64,000 nucleotides of DNA from Arthrobacter crystallopoietes (GTDB lineage Bacteria > Actinomycetota > Actinomycetes > Actinomycetales > Micrococcaceae). Position numbers and translations under genes: made by a program. The stretch is taken from the NCBI RefSeq assembly GCF_002849715.1, contig NZ_CP018863.1:2604001-2668000 (forward strand), written 5' to 3'. This document shows, one piece after another, positions 42,385-50,650 of this stretch. The notes beneath the pieces are model-generated. The model was not told where the DNA came from, searched no databases, and saw only the letters and a list, made by a program, of their open reading frames with translations. The first letter of the stretch is position 1. The number at the start of each line of letters is the position of its first letter.

Positions 42385-42612
42385 ATGCAGATCGACAAGC
42401 AGCAGATCCTCGACCTCCTCCGGTCTACGGGCGACACAGGCAAGGCCGACCAGGCGCAGCAGGAGCTGCCTGACCAGGTAGACACCGAACGTGATTCCGG
42501 ACTGCTATCCAAGCTCGGGATCGACGTCAACGACTTGCTTAGCAAACTCCCCGGCGGACTGGGCGAAAAGCTCGGCGGCCTCGGAGACAAGCTCGGCGGC
42601 TTCGGCCGCTGA
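42385..42612 (+). CDS. Small protein with GLG-rich C-terminal repeat
   Basis: A 75-residue, probably soluble protein. The first half is polar and helical (QQILDLLRSTGDTGKADQAQ), the last part repeats LGEKLGG and LGDKLGG before ending GFGR. Similar small, uncharacterised proteins occur in actinobacteria near stress genes. An AGGAAAG ribosome-binding sequence precedes the ATG. Function unknown. Confidence 0.65.
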   Translation: MQIDKQQILDLLRSTGDTGKADQAQQELPDQVDTERDSGLLSKLGIDVNDLLSKLPGGLGEKLGGLGDKLGGFGR

Positions 42613-42711
42613 CCCAACAGCCACCATCTAAGCTCCGGCCCGGCACACCGCACGATAGTTGGGGGTGTCGGGCCGGCCTCTCCCATAAAGTTGCCAGGCG
42701 GAGGAGTTGCC

Positions 42712-42945
42712 ATGCTGATCCTGTTCGGCTTCAGCAGGAGGCCGCGCGTGCTCGCCACCCGGCCGGGCACTTGCCCGTTCTGCGGTGTGAGCGGGCCGCA
42801 GCGCCTCATTGAGGAAGCCGGCAAATTCTCCCTCTTCTTCATCCCGATCTTCACCACCAGCCGCCGCTATTACTCGGAGTGCCTGCATTGCGGGCGCCAC
42901 AACGAGATCTCCCGGCAGCAAAAGGACGCGCTCCTGCGGGCCTGA
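42712..42945 (+). CDS. Small zinc-ribbon protein
   Basis: A 77-residue protein with CPFC (Cys21, Cys24) and CLHC (Cys57, Cys60), a classic zinc-ribbon, separated by a hydrophobic stretch KFSLFFIPIFTTSRRYY. Such proteins are common, uncharacterised and typically 70-90 residues long. The ATG at 42712 follows GGAGGAG. Function unknown; the hydrophobic middle may pack against a membrane or partner. Confidence 0.8.
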   Translation: MLILFGFSRRPRVLATRPGTCPFCGVSGPQRLIEEAGKFSLFFIPIFTTSRRYYSECLHCGRHNEISRQQKDALLRA

Positions 42946-42982
42946 CGCGCTTCCCTCCTCGGGCCTGACGCGCTCCCGCAGG
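42938..42982. repeat. Short direct repeat inside a hairpin between convergent genes
   Basis: GGGCCTGACGCGCT occurs at 42938-42951 and 42961-42974 (period 23), the first copy including the stop of the zinc-ribbon gene. CCTGCGGG (42934-42941) and CCCGCAGG (42975-42982) can pair around it, so the region may also terminate the two convergent transcripts. Confidence 0.45.
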
Positions 42983-42992
42983 CACAGCAGCG

Positions 42993-43610
42993 TCATTTCG
43001 CGGTGGCGGTACCCATCACGAGCGGGTTGAGCGGCTGCCATTTCGGCCCGATGAAGAACTCTTCGTCCAGCTTCACGGTAAAGCCGGCGGTGGCCATGGC
43101 TCCCACGGTGTCGCGGTTGGGATTGCAGCCTTGGGCGGCGAAACGCCAGACCGGGCGGACCAGATCCTGCACCTTGGCATGAACACCGAACCCGCGGACA
43201 TGTTCCAGAAACAGCAGTTTTCCGCCGGGCTTGAGCACCCGCCGTGCCTCGGCCAGGGCGGATGCCTGGTCCGGCACCGTGCAGAGCACCAGAGTGTAGA
43301 CCACGGCATCAACGCTGGAATCCTCTGCGGGAAGCCGGTCCGCTTCGCCGTCGTCGATCGTCACGTCTGTCGTAGCGGTGCCGATTTTCGCTTCCAGCCG
43401 CTTGCGCATATCCGGGTCCGGCTCCACCGCAACAACAGTGCACGACGGCGGGAAATGCGGCAGGTTGGCCCCGGTCCCGGCGCCGACGTCGATCACCCTG
43501 CCCTGCAAGCCGGACAGCAGCGCAGCCCGGCGCCGACCGAGGACCTGGGACTCGGCGAAGCGCGTGGCGGAGTCGTAGCGTGCGGCAAAGAACGCGCTTT
43601 TCAGCCCCAC
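42993..43610 (-). CDS. Class I SAM-dependent methyltransferase
   Basis: A 205-residue methyltransferase. Motif I is DVGAGTGAN (41-49), motif II VVAVEPDPDM (about 59-68), and motif III VLKPGGKLLFLEHVR near 125-139. The arrangement resembles UbiE/PEMT- and METTL7-like enzymes. Substrate unknown. The gene is leftward, convergent with the zinc-ribbon gene and just downstream of a DJ-1-like gene. Confidence 0.85.
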   Translation of the reverse strand: MGLKSAFFAARYDSATRFAESQVLGRRRAALLSGLQGRVIDVGAGTGANLPHFPPSCTVVAVEPDPDMRKRLEAKIGTATTDVTIDDGEADRLPAEDSSVDAVVYTLVLCTVPDQASALAEARRVLKPGGKLLFLEHVRGFGVHAKVQDLVRPVWRFAAQGCNPNRDTVGAMATAGFTVKLDEEFFIGPKWQPLNPLVMGTATAK

Positions 43611-43664
43611 GGTGTACCCGCCTTCCGTCGAGCAGCCGCCGTTTGCCCGGCGGGCGTGCGCCGC

Positions 43665-44441
43665 TCAGTAGTCATCGTCGCGAACATCTTCGTCCCGGTC
43701 CGCATCAAATTCGGCTTCATCGTCCTGGGCCCCGGCGGGAGCGGGACCGAGGGCGGCGAGGACTTCCTTGGCAACGGCCTCGCTGGACTGCGGGTTCTGC
43801 CCGCTGATGAGGTTACCGTCGATGACCACATTGCTGGCCCACGCGGGACCCGCCTGCACAATGGCGCCGTTGGCCCGCAGCGTCGACTCGACCAGCCAGG
43901 GTGTGTTGTCGCCGGTGCCGCCGCCGAGCTCTTCCTCGTCCGTGAAAACGGTCAGGCGCCTGCCCACAAAGGCGAATTCGCCGTCGTCGTTCCTCGCGCT
44001 GAGCAATCCGGCCGGGCCATGGCAGAACGGGGCGATGATGATTTCCGCGCGGTCCGCCTCGGCCAGCAGCCGGCCCAGATCCGAATCCGTGGCGAGGTCG
44101 GCCATGGGGCCGTGGCCGCCGGGCAGCACAATCGCGTTGTAGTACGTGGGGTCTACCTCGGAGAGCACAAAGGGGTGCGAAAGCTCGGCGTCGATCTCCG
44201 CCAGATAGGCGGTGAAGTCCTCGGCCTTCTGCTGGCTGCCGGCCGACTCCGCGGTGAGGCTGATGGCATCCACCGTAGGCTTTTTGCCGCCGGGCGTCGC
44301 GATATTGACGGTGTGGCCGGCTTCGCTCAGGAGACGGTGGGAGACCACCAGCTCCTCGGCCCAGTAGCCGGTGGGGTGCTCGGTGCCGTCCTTCATAGTG
44401 AGCGAGTTTGCGGCCGAGACGACCATAAGGATCCGTGCCAT
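43665..44441 (-). CDS. DJ-1/PfpI (Hsp31-like) superfamily protein
   Basis: A 258-residue protein of the type 1 glutamine amidotransferase-like superfamily. The nucleophile elbow is APFCHGPAG (Cys140, His141), with the conserved Glu at about 29-30 in YWAEE. The last 25 residues form an Asp/Glu-rich tail. Members are protein/nucleotide deglycases, glyoxalase III or chaperones. The start at 44441 follows AAGGAG. It is divergent from the F420-dependent dehydrogenase gene. Confidence 0.85.
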   Translation of the reverse strand: MARILMVVSAANSLTMKDGTEHPTGYWAEELVVSHRLLSEAGHTVNIATPGGKKPTVDAISLTAESAGSQQKAEDFTAYLAEIDAELSHPFVLSEVDPTYYNAIVLPGGHGPMADLATDSDLGRLLAEADRAEIIIAPFCHGPAGLLSARNDDGEFAFVGRRLTVFTDEEELGGGTGDNTPWLVESTLRANGAIVQAGPAWASNVVIDGNLISGQNPQSSEAVAKEVLAALGPAPAGAQDDEAEFDADRDEDVRDDDY

Positions 44442-44557
44442 GCTAATGCTCCTTGCGCCGGGATGGATATCTCCACCGTGCCACAGCGGCGGCGCCGGCA
44501 ACAGGGTGGGAACCGGCACTCTTGTTTTCCCCAACGTTGCGGTGGAAGTATTCGACC

Positions 44558-45562
44558 ATGAATACGTCCCTGACTATCGGTTATGCCGCGATGCTCGAGC
44601 AGTTCCACCCGCGCGCGGCAGTCGAGCTCTCCGAATATGCCGAGCAGAAGGGCTTTTCCGGCGTGATGGCGGCGGATCATTTCCAGCCGTGGGTGCCGGC
44701 CCAAGGCGAATCGGCCTTCGTCTGGAATGTGCTCGCAGCCCTGGGGGAACGGACCACGGGGGACATCGGGCCCGGCGTCACGTGCCCGACCTTCCGCTGG
44801 CATCCGGCGATAGTAGCGCAGGCCTCGGCGACGCTGGCCGCCATGTATCCGGGCCGGCACTGGCTGGGCCTGGGATCGGGCGAGGCGCTGAACGAGCACA
44901 TCATCGGGCAGTACTGGCCGGAACCGCCGGAGCGCATCAACCGCATGTTCGAGGCGATCGAGATCATCAACAAGCTGTTCACCAACTCGCTGGCGGGCAA
45001 GGATGTCCGGCACAACGGCGCCTACTACAGGATGGAGTCCACCCGCTTGTGGACCATGCCCGAGGTGCCGCCGGAAATCCTGGTGGCTACCGCGGGCCCG
45101 GTCACGGCCAAGCGCGCGGGCAAGCATGCCGGCGGGCTGATTACCGTGGGGGCGCCGCTGGATAAGGTGGCGATGCTCTTCGACCGGTTCGACGCCGGCG
45201 CCAAGGAAGCGGGCAAGGATCCGTCCCGCATGCCGAAGGTGCTCCAGCTGCATCTGAGCTGGGCCCCGACCTATGAGGAAGCGCTGTCCAATGCCATGAT
45301 CGAGTGGCCCAACGGCGGCATGAAGTTCCCCAAGGGGGACATCCGGTCCCCGTTCGAACTGGAGCAAATGGCCAAGCTGGTCCGGCCGGAAGACTTCGAG
45401 GGCCGGCTGCTCATTTCCGAAGATCCGGACGTGCACCGCGCCTACATCCAGAAGTTCGCGGACCTGGGGTTCGACCGGATCTACCTGCACAACGTCGGCC
45501 GCAACCAGCGCGAGTGGATCGACGTGTTCGGTGCCAAAGTCCTCCCGGCGCTGACCCGATGA
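44558..45562 (+). CDS. fgd: F420-dependent glucose-6-phosphate dehydrogenase-like LLM oxidoreductase
   Basis: A 334-residue TIM-barrel enzyme of the luciferase-like (LLM) family closest to Fgd. The N-terminal [23 protein letters not shown] (about 38-47, the catalytic His/Trp region) and [16 protein letters not shown] (about 108-123) match the F420-dependent group. It reduces coenzyme F420 by oxidising glucose 6-phosphate or a related compound. The stop overlaps the cofE start by four bases, which directly links it to F420 metabolism. A related F420-dependent alcohol or sugar dehydrogenase cannot be excluded. Confidence 0.85.
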   Translation: MNTSLTIGYAAMLEQFHPRAAVELSEYAEQKGFSGVMAADHFQPWVPAQGESAFVWNVLAALGERTTGDIGPGVTCPTFRWHPAIVAQASATLAAMYPGRHWLGLGSGEALNEHIIGQYWPEPPERINRMFEAIEIINKLFTNSLAGKDVRHNGAYYRMESTRLWTMPEVPPEILVATAGPVTAKRAGKHAGGLITVGAPLDKVAMLFDRFDAGAKEAGKDPSRMPKVLQLHLSWAPTYEEALSNAMIEWPNGGMKFPKGDIRSPFELEQMAKLVRPEDFEGRLLISEDPDVHRAYIQKFADLGFDRIYLHNVGRNQREWIDVFGAKVLPALTR

Positions 45563-46515
45563 GCCTGCGCGCGCTGTCCGTTTTCGCTATCGAGGGCATC
45601 GGCGAAATCACCGCTGGCGACGATCTGGCAGCCGTCATCCATTGCGCCCTCGGCGGGGAACTGCAGGACGGAGACATCCTCGCGGTTACGTCCAAAATCG
45701 TCTCCAAAGCTGAGGGCCGGACGCGGTCGGCAGCGGACCGCGAGGAAGCGATCACGGCGGAAACGGTGCGCGTTGTCGCCACGCGGGCGCATGCGAACGG
45801 CGTGACCCGGATTGTGGAGAACCGGCTGGGCATCGTCTCCGCCGCGGCCGGAGTGGACGCCAGCAATACGCCCGAGGGGACCATCCTCCTGCTGCCCGTT
45901 GATCCGGATGCATCGGCGCACCGGCTCCGCGTCGAACTGCATCGGCGCTGCGGCGTGAACGTCGCCGTCGTCATCACGGACACCCTCGGCAGGCCCTGGC
46001 GGAACGGGCAGACGGACGTAGCGATCGGCGTTTCCGGGCTGGCGCCGCTGGCCGATCTGCGCGGTTCGGTGGACAGCGCCGGCCGCCGGTTGTCCGCCAC
46101 GGTCACCGCCGTGGCGGACGAGATCGCGGCGGCGGCGGACCTGGTCAAAGGCAAGACCAGTGGCTGCCCGGTCGCCGTTGTGCGCGGGTTGGGCGGCCTG
46201 GTTTCGGCTCCAAATAACGACGACGACGACGACGGCGCCTGCCCTGGCCACGCGGGTGCGGCCGCTTTGATCAGGTCCGCCGAACAGGACATGTTCCGGC
46301 TGGGCACGGCTGAAGCGATGGAGGCAGGCCGGCAGGAAGGCCTCAAAACCGGACGCCGAGAGGGGTTCGACGCCGGCCGGCGGGAAGGCTACCGGCAGGG
46401 CTATGAAGCAGGACTGGCCGAAGCAGCCCGCGGCCCAGCATCGGGCAACGGGCTCAAGGCCACCAGCGGCCTGCCCGTGAGCGGGTGCTCCAGCACTACG
46501 GCGTCCACTCCGTAG
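45559..46515 (+). CDS. cofE: Coenzyme F420-0:L-glutamate ligase (CofE) with GX3-repeat C-terminal extension
   Basis: A 318-residue ligase that adds glutamate residues to F420-0 using GTP. The CofE core occupies about residues 1-250: [17 protein letters not shown] (about 38-54), [36 protein letters not shown] (about 138-157). An Asp-rich run follows at about 220. After about residue 250 comes an extra tail in which every fourth residue is Gly (positions 257-285, eight in a row). The last 115 bp overlap the 3' end of the convergent ABC ATPase gene. ATGA overlap with fgd. Confidence 0.88.
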   Translation: MSLRALSVFAIEGIGEITAGDDLAAVIHCALGGELQDGDILAVTSKIVSKAEGRTRSAADREEAITAETVRVVATRAHANGVTRIVENRLGIVSAAAGVDASNTPEGTILLLPVDPDASAHRLRVELHRRCGVNVAVVITDTLGRPWRNGQTDVAIGVSGLAPLADLRGSVDSAGRRLSATVTAVADEIAAAADLVKGKTSGCPVAVVRGLGGLVSAPNNDDDDDGACPGHAGAAALIRSAEQDMFRLGTAEAMEAGRQEGLKTGRREGFDAGRREGYRQGYEAGLAEAARGPASGNGLKATSGLPVSGCSSTTASTP

Positions 46516-47309
46516 ACCCGGCGGATCAGGTCCGGCGTCAGTACGTCGATGGTGGGACCGGCCGCTTCGACTTTGCCCTCCTGCAGGACGATCACCTGGT
46601 CGCAGTAGGCGGCGGCGATGTTGATGTCGTGCAGCGCGGCCAGGACCGCCACTCCGCCGGCCGCCAGGTTCCGGACCAGCTCCATGCTGGCCAGCTGGGC
46701 GTTGACATCCAGATGGTTGGTCGGCTCATCGAGCAGCAGGACCTCGGGCTCCTGGGCGAGGGCTTTGGCCAGCTGGACACGCTGGCGCTCGCCGCCGGAC
46801 AACGTGGCGTACTGGCGTCGCGTGAAGCTGTCGAGGCCCACCGCGGTGAGGCTGCGCCGGGCAACGCCCAGATCCTCGTCACTGGTGCCCGCCAGCAGGG
46901 AACGGTAGGGCAGCCGGCCCAGCAGCACGACATCCAGCACGGTCAGCGGCAGGTCAGTGTCCGCGCTTTGCTCCACGAAGGCCAGCCGGCGGGCCCGCTC
47001 CTTGCGGCGCAGGGCATGGAGGTTGGAACCGTTCAGCTGGACGGAACCGGTATGCGGCACGGCGACTGCGCCCAGCAACTGCAGCAGGCTCGATTTTCCC
47101 GCGCCGTTGGGACCCAGCAGCCCGGTTACGGTGCCTGCCGGTACGTGGCAGTCCACGCCGCCGAGAATGAGCTTGCCGCCTGCCTGGTAGCCGAGGCCCA
47201 GCCCTTGCAGCGAAACGCTGGGCGGCGCGGCGGGAGAAGCTGGCGTGTTCGGGGCGACGGAACGCTGATCTGAGGTCAAGGGCTGGGTAGGACTGGTTGT
47301 CGGATTCAT
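46401..47309 (-). CDS. ABC transporter ATP-binding protein (proposed F420-0 importer)
   Basis: A 302-residue FepC/BtuD-type ATPase. After a Pro-rich leader come Walker A GPNGAGKS (66-73), signature LSGGERQ (about 170), Walker [12 protein letters not shown] (about 187-197) and the late [17 protein letters not shown] typical of iron-siderophore/cobalamin ATPases. It is the third gene of a binding protein-permease-ATPase cassette. The cassette faces a cofE gene, which corresponds to the actinobacterial transporter proposed for uptake of F420-0. Its 3' end overlaps the cofE 3' end antisense by 115 bp. Confidence 0.88.
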   Translation of the reverse strand: MNPTTSPTQPLTSDQRSVAPNTPASPAAPPSVSLQGLGLGYQAGGKLILGGVDCHVPAGTVTGLLGPNGAGKSSLLQLLGAVAVPHTGSVQLNGSNLHALRRKERARRLAFVEQSADTDLPLTVLDVVLLGRLPYRSLLAGTSDEDLGVARRSLTAVGLDSFTRRQYATLSGGERQRVQLAKALAQEPEVLLLDEPTNHLDVNAQLASMELVRNLAAGGVAVLAALHDINIAAAYCDQVIVLQEGKVEAAGPTIDVLTPDLIRRVYGVDAVVLEHPLTGRPLVALSPLPDAGPRAASASPAS

Positions 47310-48463
47310 GAGGCGTTCCTCCAGCGCCAGAGCATGATGATGAAGACCGGCGCTCCCAGCAACGCGGTAATGATGCCGACCGGGATTTCGCGCGGATCGA
47401 ACAGTGTCCTGGCGAGGGTGTCGGCCCAGACCATGAACAGGGCGCCGGCCAGGGCGGAGAGCGGAAGCAGTGCCCGGTGCCGCGCGCCGGTCAGCAGCCG
47501 GACGGCGTGCGGCAGGATCAAGCCGACGAAGCCGATGGAGCCGCTGACCGAGACCATCGCCCCGGTGAGCAGGGCCGTTCCGCCCAGCAGGAGCCAGCGG
47601 ATGGCGGTCACGTTGAGCCCGAGGGCCGCTGCGGCGGTGTCGCCGAACGCGAAGCCGTCAAGGATCCGGCCGGCCAGCAGCACCGGCGTCCCCGCGACGG
47701 CGAACGCTACCCCGGTGATGGCAACGGAGCTCCACGTTGCGGCCGACAATGAGCCCATCATCCAGCTGAGTACTTCGCGGTAGGAATCGCCCTGCGCGGA
47801 GAAGAAGATGATGAACGAGGCCAGTGCGGAGGCCAGCGCGGAGACTGCCAGCCCGGCGAGCACCGTGCGGGTCGGAGTGATGACGCCCAGGGCCGAAGCC
47901 AGTCCGAGGGTGAGCGCCATCGCGGCCATCGCCCCGGCGAACGCGGCCACCGGCAGCAGTACTGCGGCGCCCAGCAGGAGGACCGCGACGGCGCCGAGCG
48001 AAGCCCCGGAGCTCAGCCCCAGCAGATACGGATCGGCCAGCGGATTGCGGGTGAGGGCCTGCATGACCGCGCCGCTGACGGCCAGGCCGGCTCCGACCAG
48101 CGCAGCCGTGAGCAGCCGGGGCAGCCGCAGCTCCCAGACAATGCCGTCCTGGATGGCAGTCAGCTCGACGGCGACGCCGAGGTGCTCCGGTTGGAGGCCC
48201 AGGTGCCGGAGGACGGAGCCGAGGACCTGCAGCGGCGACAGGTTTGCGGGACCGATCGAGACGGCGACCAGCACCGAGCCGACGAGCGCCATCAGCAGGA
48301 CCGCGCCCCACAGCACCCCGGACATCGGCCGCTGATCAGCCAGGTTGCGGGGCCGCCGGTTAGGACTGCGGCGAGGCAGCCGGCCCCGGCCGGACGCGGA
48401 ACCGGCAACGGTGGCGAGCGCCGTCGTCGTTATCTTGTGGCCGGGGTGCTCGCGCAGGCTCAT
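47306..48463 (-). CDS. FecCD family ABC transporter permease (proposed F420-0 importer)
   Basis: A 385-residue permease with about ten helices. Family landmarks: GPANLSPLQVLGSVL, WELRLPRLLTAALVGAGLAVSGAVMQALTRNPLADPYLLGLSSGAS split across residues 130-175, and GSIGFVGLILPHAVRLLTG (about 308-326). Type II importers of this family take up siderophores, heme or cobalamin; the cofE/fgd setting favours F420-0. It overlaps the ATPase start by four bases and the binding-protein stop by four bases. Confidence 0.9.
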   Translation of the reverse strand: MSLREHPGHKITTTALATVAGSASGRGRLPRRSPNRRPRNLADQRPMSGVLWGAVLLMALVGSVLVAVSIGPANLSPLQVLGSVLRHLGLQPEHLGVAVELTAIQDGIVWELRLPRLLTAALVGAGLAVSGAVMQALTRNPLADPYLLGLSSGASLGAVAVLLLGAAVLLPVAAFAGAMAAMALTLGLASALGVITPTRTVLAGLAVSALASALASFIIFFSAQGDSYREVLSWMMGSLSAATWSSVAITGVAFAVAGTPVLLAGRILDGFAFGDTAAAALGLNVTAIRWLLLGGTALLTGAMVSVSGSIGFVGLILPHAVRLLTGARHRALLPLSALAGALFMVWADTLARTLFDPREIPVGIITALLGAPVFIIMLWRWRNAS

Positions 48464-49488
48464 GGCATATCCAGTTCCGCCAGCTGGTCCACTAGGGATT
48501 GGACTGTTTCGACGCTGCGGACGCCGGCTTCGGAAGCGGCGAAGGGGACCACCAGGTACCGGCCCTCCTTGACCGCGTCCAGCTGCGAGATCACCGGGTG
48601 CGCCTCCAGCACGCCGATCTTCTTCTCGGTGCTGCCCCAGCTGGAATCCACCAGCACAATGACGTCCGGATTCCGCTCCGCGACAACTTCCCAGGACAGC
48701 GGGGACCAGGCCTGGTCCACATCCGCGGCCACGTTCGTCAGGCCCGCCGCCTCCATGACCAGCTGGGGAGCGCCGCTGCCGCCGCCGACAAACGGGGTGT
48801 CGGAGCCGGAGCTGTACCAGAGCGCGGAGAGCTCCCGGCCGTGCGGCTCTATTGCGTCGAGTTGCGCCCGCTGTCCGGCGACGAGTTGCTCAGCCGCGGT
48901 GCCGGCGTCGAAAATCCGGCCCATCTCCCGGATGCCCGCGAAGATGTGCTCGAAGATCAGCGGAGCCGGCCGGTAGCCCGGCTGCTGGCACGCCGCAGGC
49001 GAGACGTACGTGTTGACGCCGAGCTTGGCCAGGGCCTCGCGCTCGCCGGCGCCGTCCGCGGAGAAGTTCGATTCCCACCCGGCGTAGACGAAGTCCGGCT
49101 CCAGCGCCAGCACCGGTTCCTGGGCCGGCAGCTGTTCGGAGATCACGGGGATGTCGTGCTGCCACCGCTCGGGCACCGGGCCGTCCGCGAAGGCCGTTCC
49201 CACCATCCGCTCGCCCAGGCCGAGGGCGAGCAGCAGTTCCGTGCTGGTGGACTTGATCGTGACGGCACGCTCCGGCGGCGCCGTGAAGGTGACCTTGGTG
49301 CCGCAGTTATCCAGGGTGAAGGGAAAGCCCGGCGGTGGGGCGCCGGCTGCGTCCGGGCCAGCTCCAGGGGCCGGACCCGCGGTGTCCGGAGCGGAGCCGG
49401 CCGGGGCGGGGCCACCGCACCCGGCGAGCAGCAGCGAAGCCGCGGCCAGAAGGGGCAAAACGGAGCGTAACGAGGCGGGATTGCGCAT
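48460..49488 (-). CDS. ABC transporter substrate-binding lipoprotein (proposed F420-0 importer)
   Basis: A 342-residue lipoprotein of the FepB/BtuF class. Signal peptide with lipobox LAGC (Cys24), an Ala/Pro/Gly-rich linker, then a type III binding fold: AVTIKSTSTELLLALGLGERMVG (about 74-96) and NPDVIVLVDSSWG (about 273-285). Together with the permease and ATPase genes it forms a complete importer. The ligand is inferred from context to be F420-0; a siderophore or corrinoid would be the default otherwise. Confidence 0.88.
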   Translation of the reverse strand: MRNPASLRSVLPLLAAASLLLAGCGGPAPAGSAPDTAGPAPGAGPDAAGAPPPGFPFTLDNCGTKVTFTAPPERAVTIKSTSTELLLALGLGERMVGTAFADGPVPERWQHDIPVISEQLPAQEPVLALEPDFVYAGWESNFSADGAGEREALAKLGVNTYVSPAACQQPGYRPAPLIFEHIFAGIREMGRIFDAGTAAEQLVAGQRAQLDAIEPHGRELSALWYSSGSDTPFVGGGSGAPQLVMEAAGLTNVAADVDQAWSPLSWEVVAERNPDVIVLVDSSWGSTEKKIGVLEAHPVISQLDAVKEGRYLVVPFAASEAGVRSVETVQSLVDQLAELDMP

Positions 49489-49765
49489 GGGACCTCGGTT
49501 CGTCAGCCAGGCGCAGTGGTGTTGGCAGCCAGCGCGCCGGGGCGCTGTTCAAAGGAACCGGCGACAGCCGGTGACCGGCGGCCCAATTCCAGGCCGTGCG
49601 GGCCGGTCATACGCAACCGGTGGGTCCGAGACCGAGTATAGGCCCCATTTAAATTCCATTGGAGGTTTCGGACTTCGGACCATGGTTTTCCAAGCACGGT
49701 GGGGCTATCGTTTCAGGCACGTGACGGACGTTGAGCCCAGTCTTAAGGCATATCGGAGGCAGTCG

Positions 49766-50614
49766 ATGACAACGGTTAGGGCAGCACTCACACAGACCAC
49801 CTGGACCGGGGACGAGGAGTCCATGGTCAGGAAGCACGAAGACTTTGTGCGCAAGGCAGCGGCCGAGGGCGCCCAGGTGATCTGCTTCCAGGAACTGTTC
49901 CACGGGCCCTACTTCGGCATCGTCCAGGACAGCAAGTACTACGACTTCGCGCAGCCGGTGCCGGGTCCGTTGACGGAGCGCTTTGCCAAGCTGGCCGCCG
50001 AGCACCACATGGTCATCATCCTGCCGGTCTATGAAGAGGAACAGCCAGGCATCTACTACAACACCGCCGCGGTGATCGACGCGGACGGGACGTATCTGGG
50101 CAAGTACCGCAAGAACCACCTGCCGCATGTGGACAAGTTCTGGGAGAAGTTCTACTTCCGGCCCGGAAACCTCGGCTGGCCGATCTTCGACACCGCGGTG
50201 GGCAAGGTCGGCCTGAACATCTGCTACGACCGGCACTTCCCGGAAAGCTGGCGGGCGCTAGGCCTCAACGGCGCACACCTGGTCTTCAACCCGAACGCCT
50301 CCAAACCCGGACTTTCCAACCGGTTGTGGGAACTGGAACAGCCTACCGCCGCAGCCGCCAACGGCTACTACGTGGTGGTGCCGAACCGTGTGGGATCGGA
50401 AGCCAACGAGTTCGGCGACGAGGCGGTGAACTTCTACGGCACCTCCTATGTGGTGGACCCGCAGGGGAACTACGTGGGCGAACTGGGCAGCGGCAGCGAG
50501 GAGGAACTGCTGATCCGCGACCTGGACATGGACCTGATCCGCACCGCCCGCAATAGCTGGCAGTTCTACCGCGACCGCCGCCCGGACGCCTACGGGCCGA
50601 TCGTTGCACCGTAA
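49766..50614 (+). CDS. Carbon-nitrogen hydrolase, beta-ureidopropionase/N-carbamoyl amino acid amidase type
   Basis: A 282-residue nitrilase-superfamily enzyme. The catalytic triad is visible: Glu43 in FQELFHG, Lys116 in YRKNHLPH and Cys153 in NICYDRHFPE. It hydrolyses N-carbamoyl amino acids to the amino acid, CO2 and ammonia, the last step after dihydropyrimidinase. ATG with CGGAGG eight bases upstream; a 277-bp divergent region separates it from the F420-0 binding-protein gene. The next gene encodes the partner ring-opening enzyme. Confidence 0.9.
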   Translation: MTTVRAALTQTTWTGDEESMVRKHEDFVRKAAAEGAQVICFQELFHGPYFGIVQDSKYYDFAQPVPGPLTERFAKLAAEHHMVIILPVYEEEQPGIYYNTAAVIDADGTYLGKYRKNHLPHVDKFWEKFYFRPGNLGWPIFDTAVGKVGLNICYDRHFPESWRALGLNGAHLVFNPNASKPGLSNRLWELEQPTAAAANGYYVVVPNRVGSEANEFGDEAVNFYGTSYVVDPQGNYVGELGSGSEEELLIRDLDMDLIRTARNSWQFYRDRRPDAYGPIVAP

Positions 50615-50650
50615 GCCGCCCGGCCCCAAGAACTTGGCAGGAGGAACCCG

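Noticed and set aside
46199..46236. Possible simple repeat (GAC run) as a slippage site in cofE
   Set aside because: The run encodes an Asp-rich linker in frame, and the downstream frame (including the GX3 repeat) remains open, so no frameshift is needed.
49655..49663. Short palindrome TCCATTGGA upstream of the ureidopropionase gene
   Set aside because: Too short and isolated to call an operator; it resembles only the arms of other repeats in the window.
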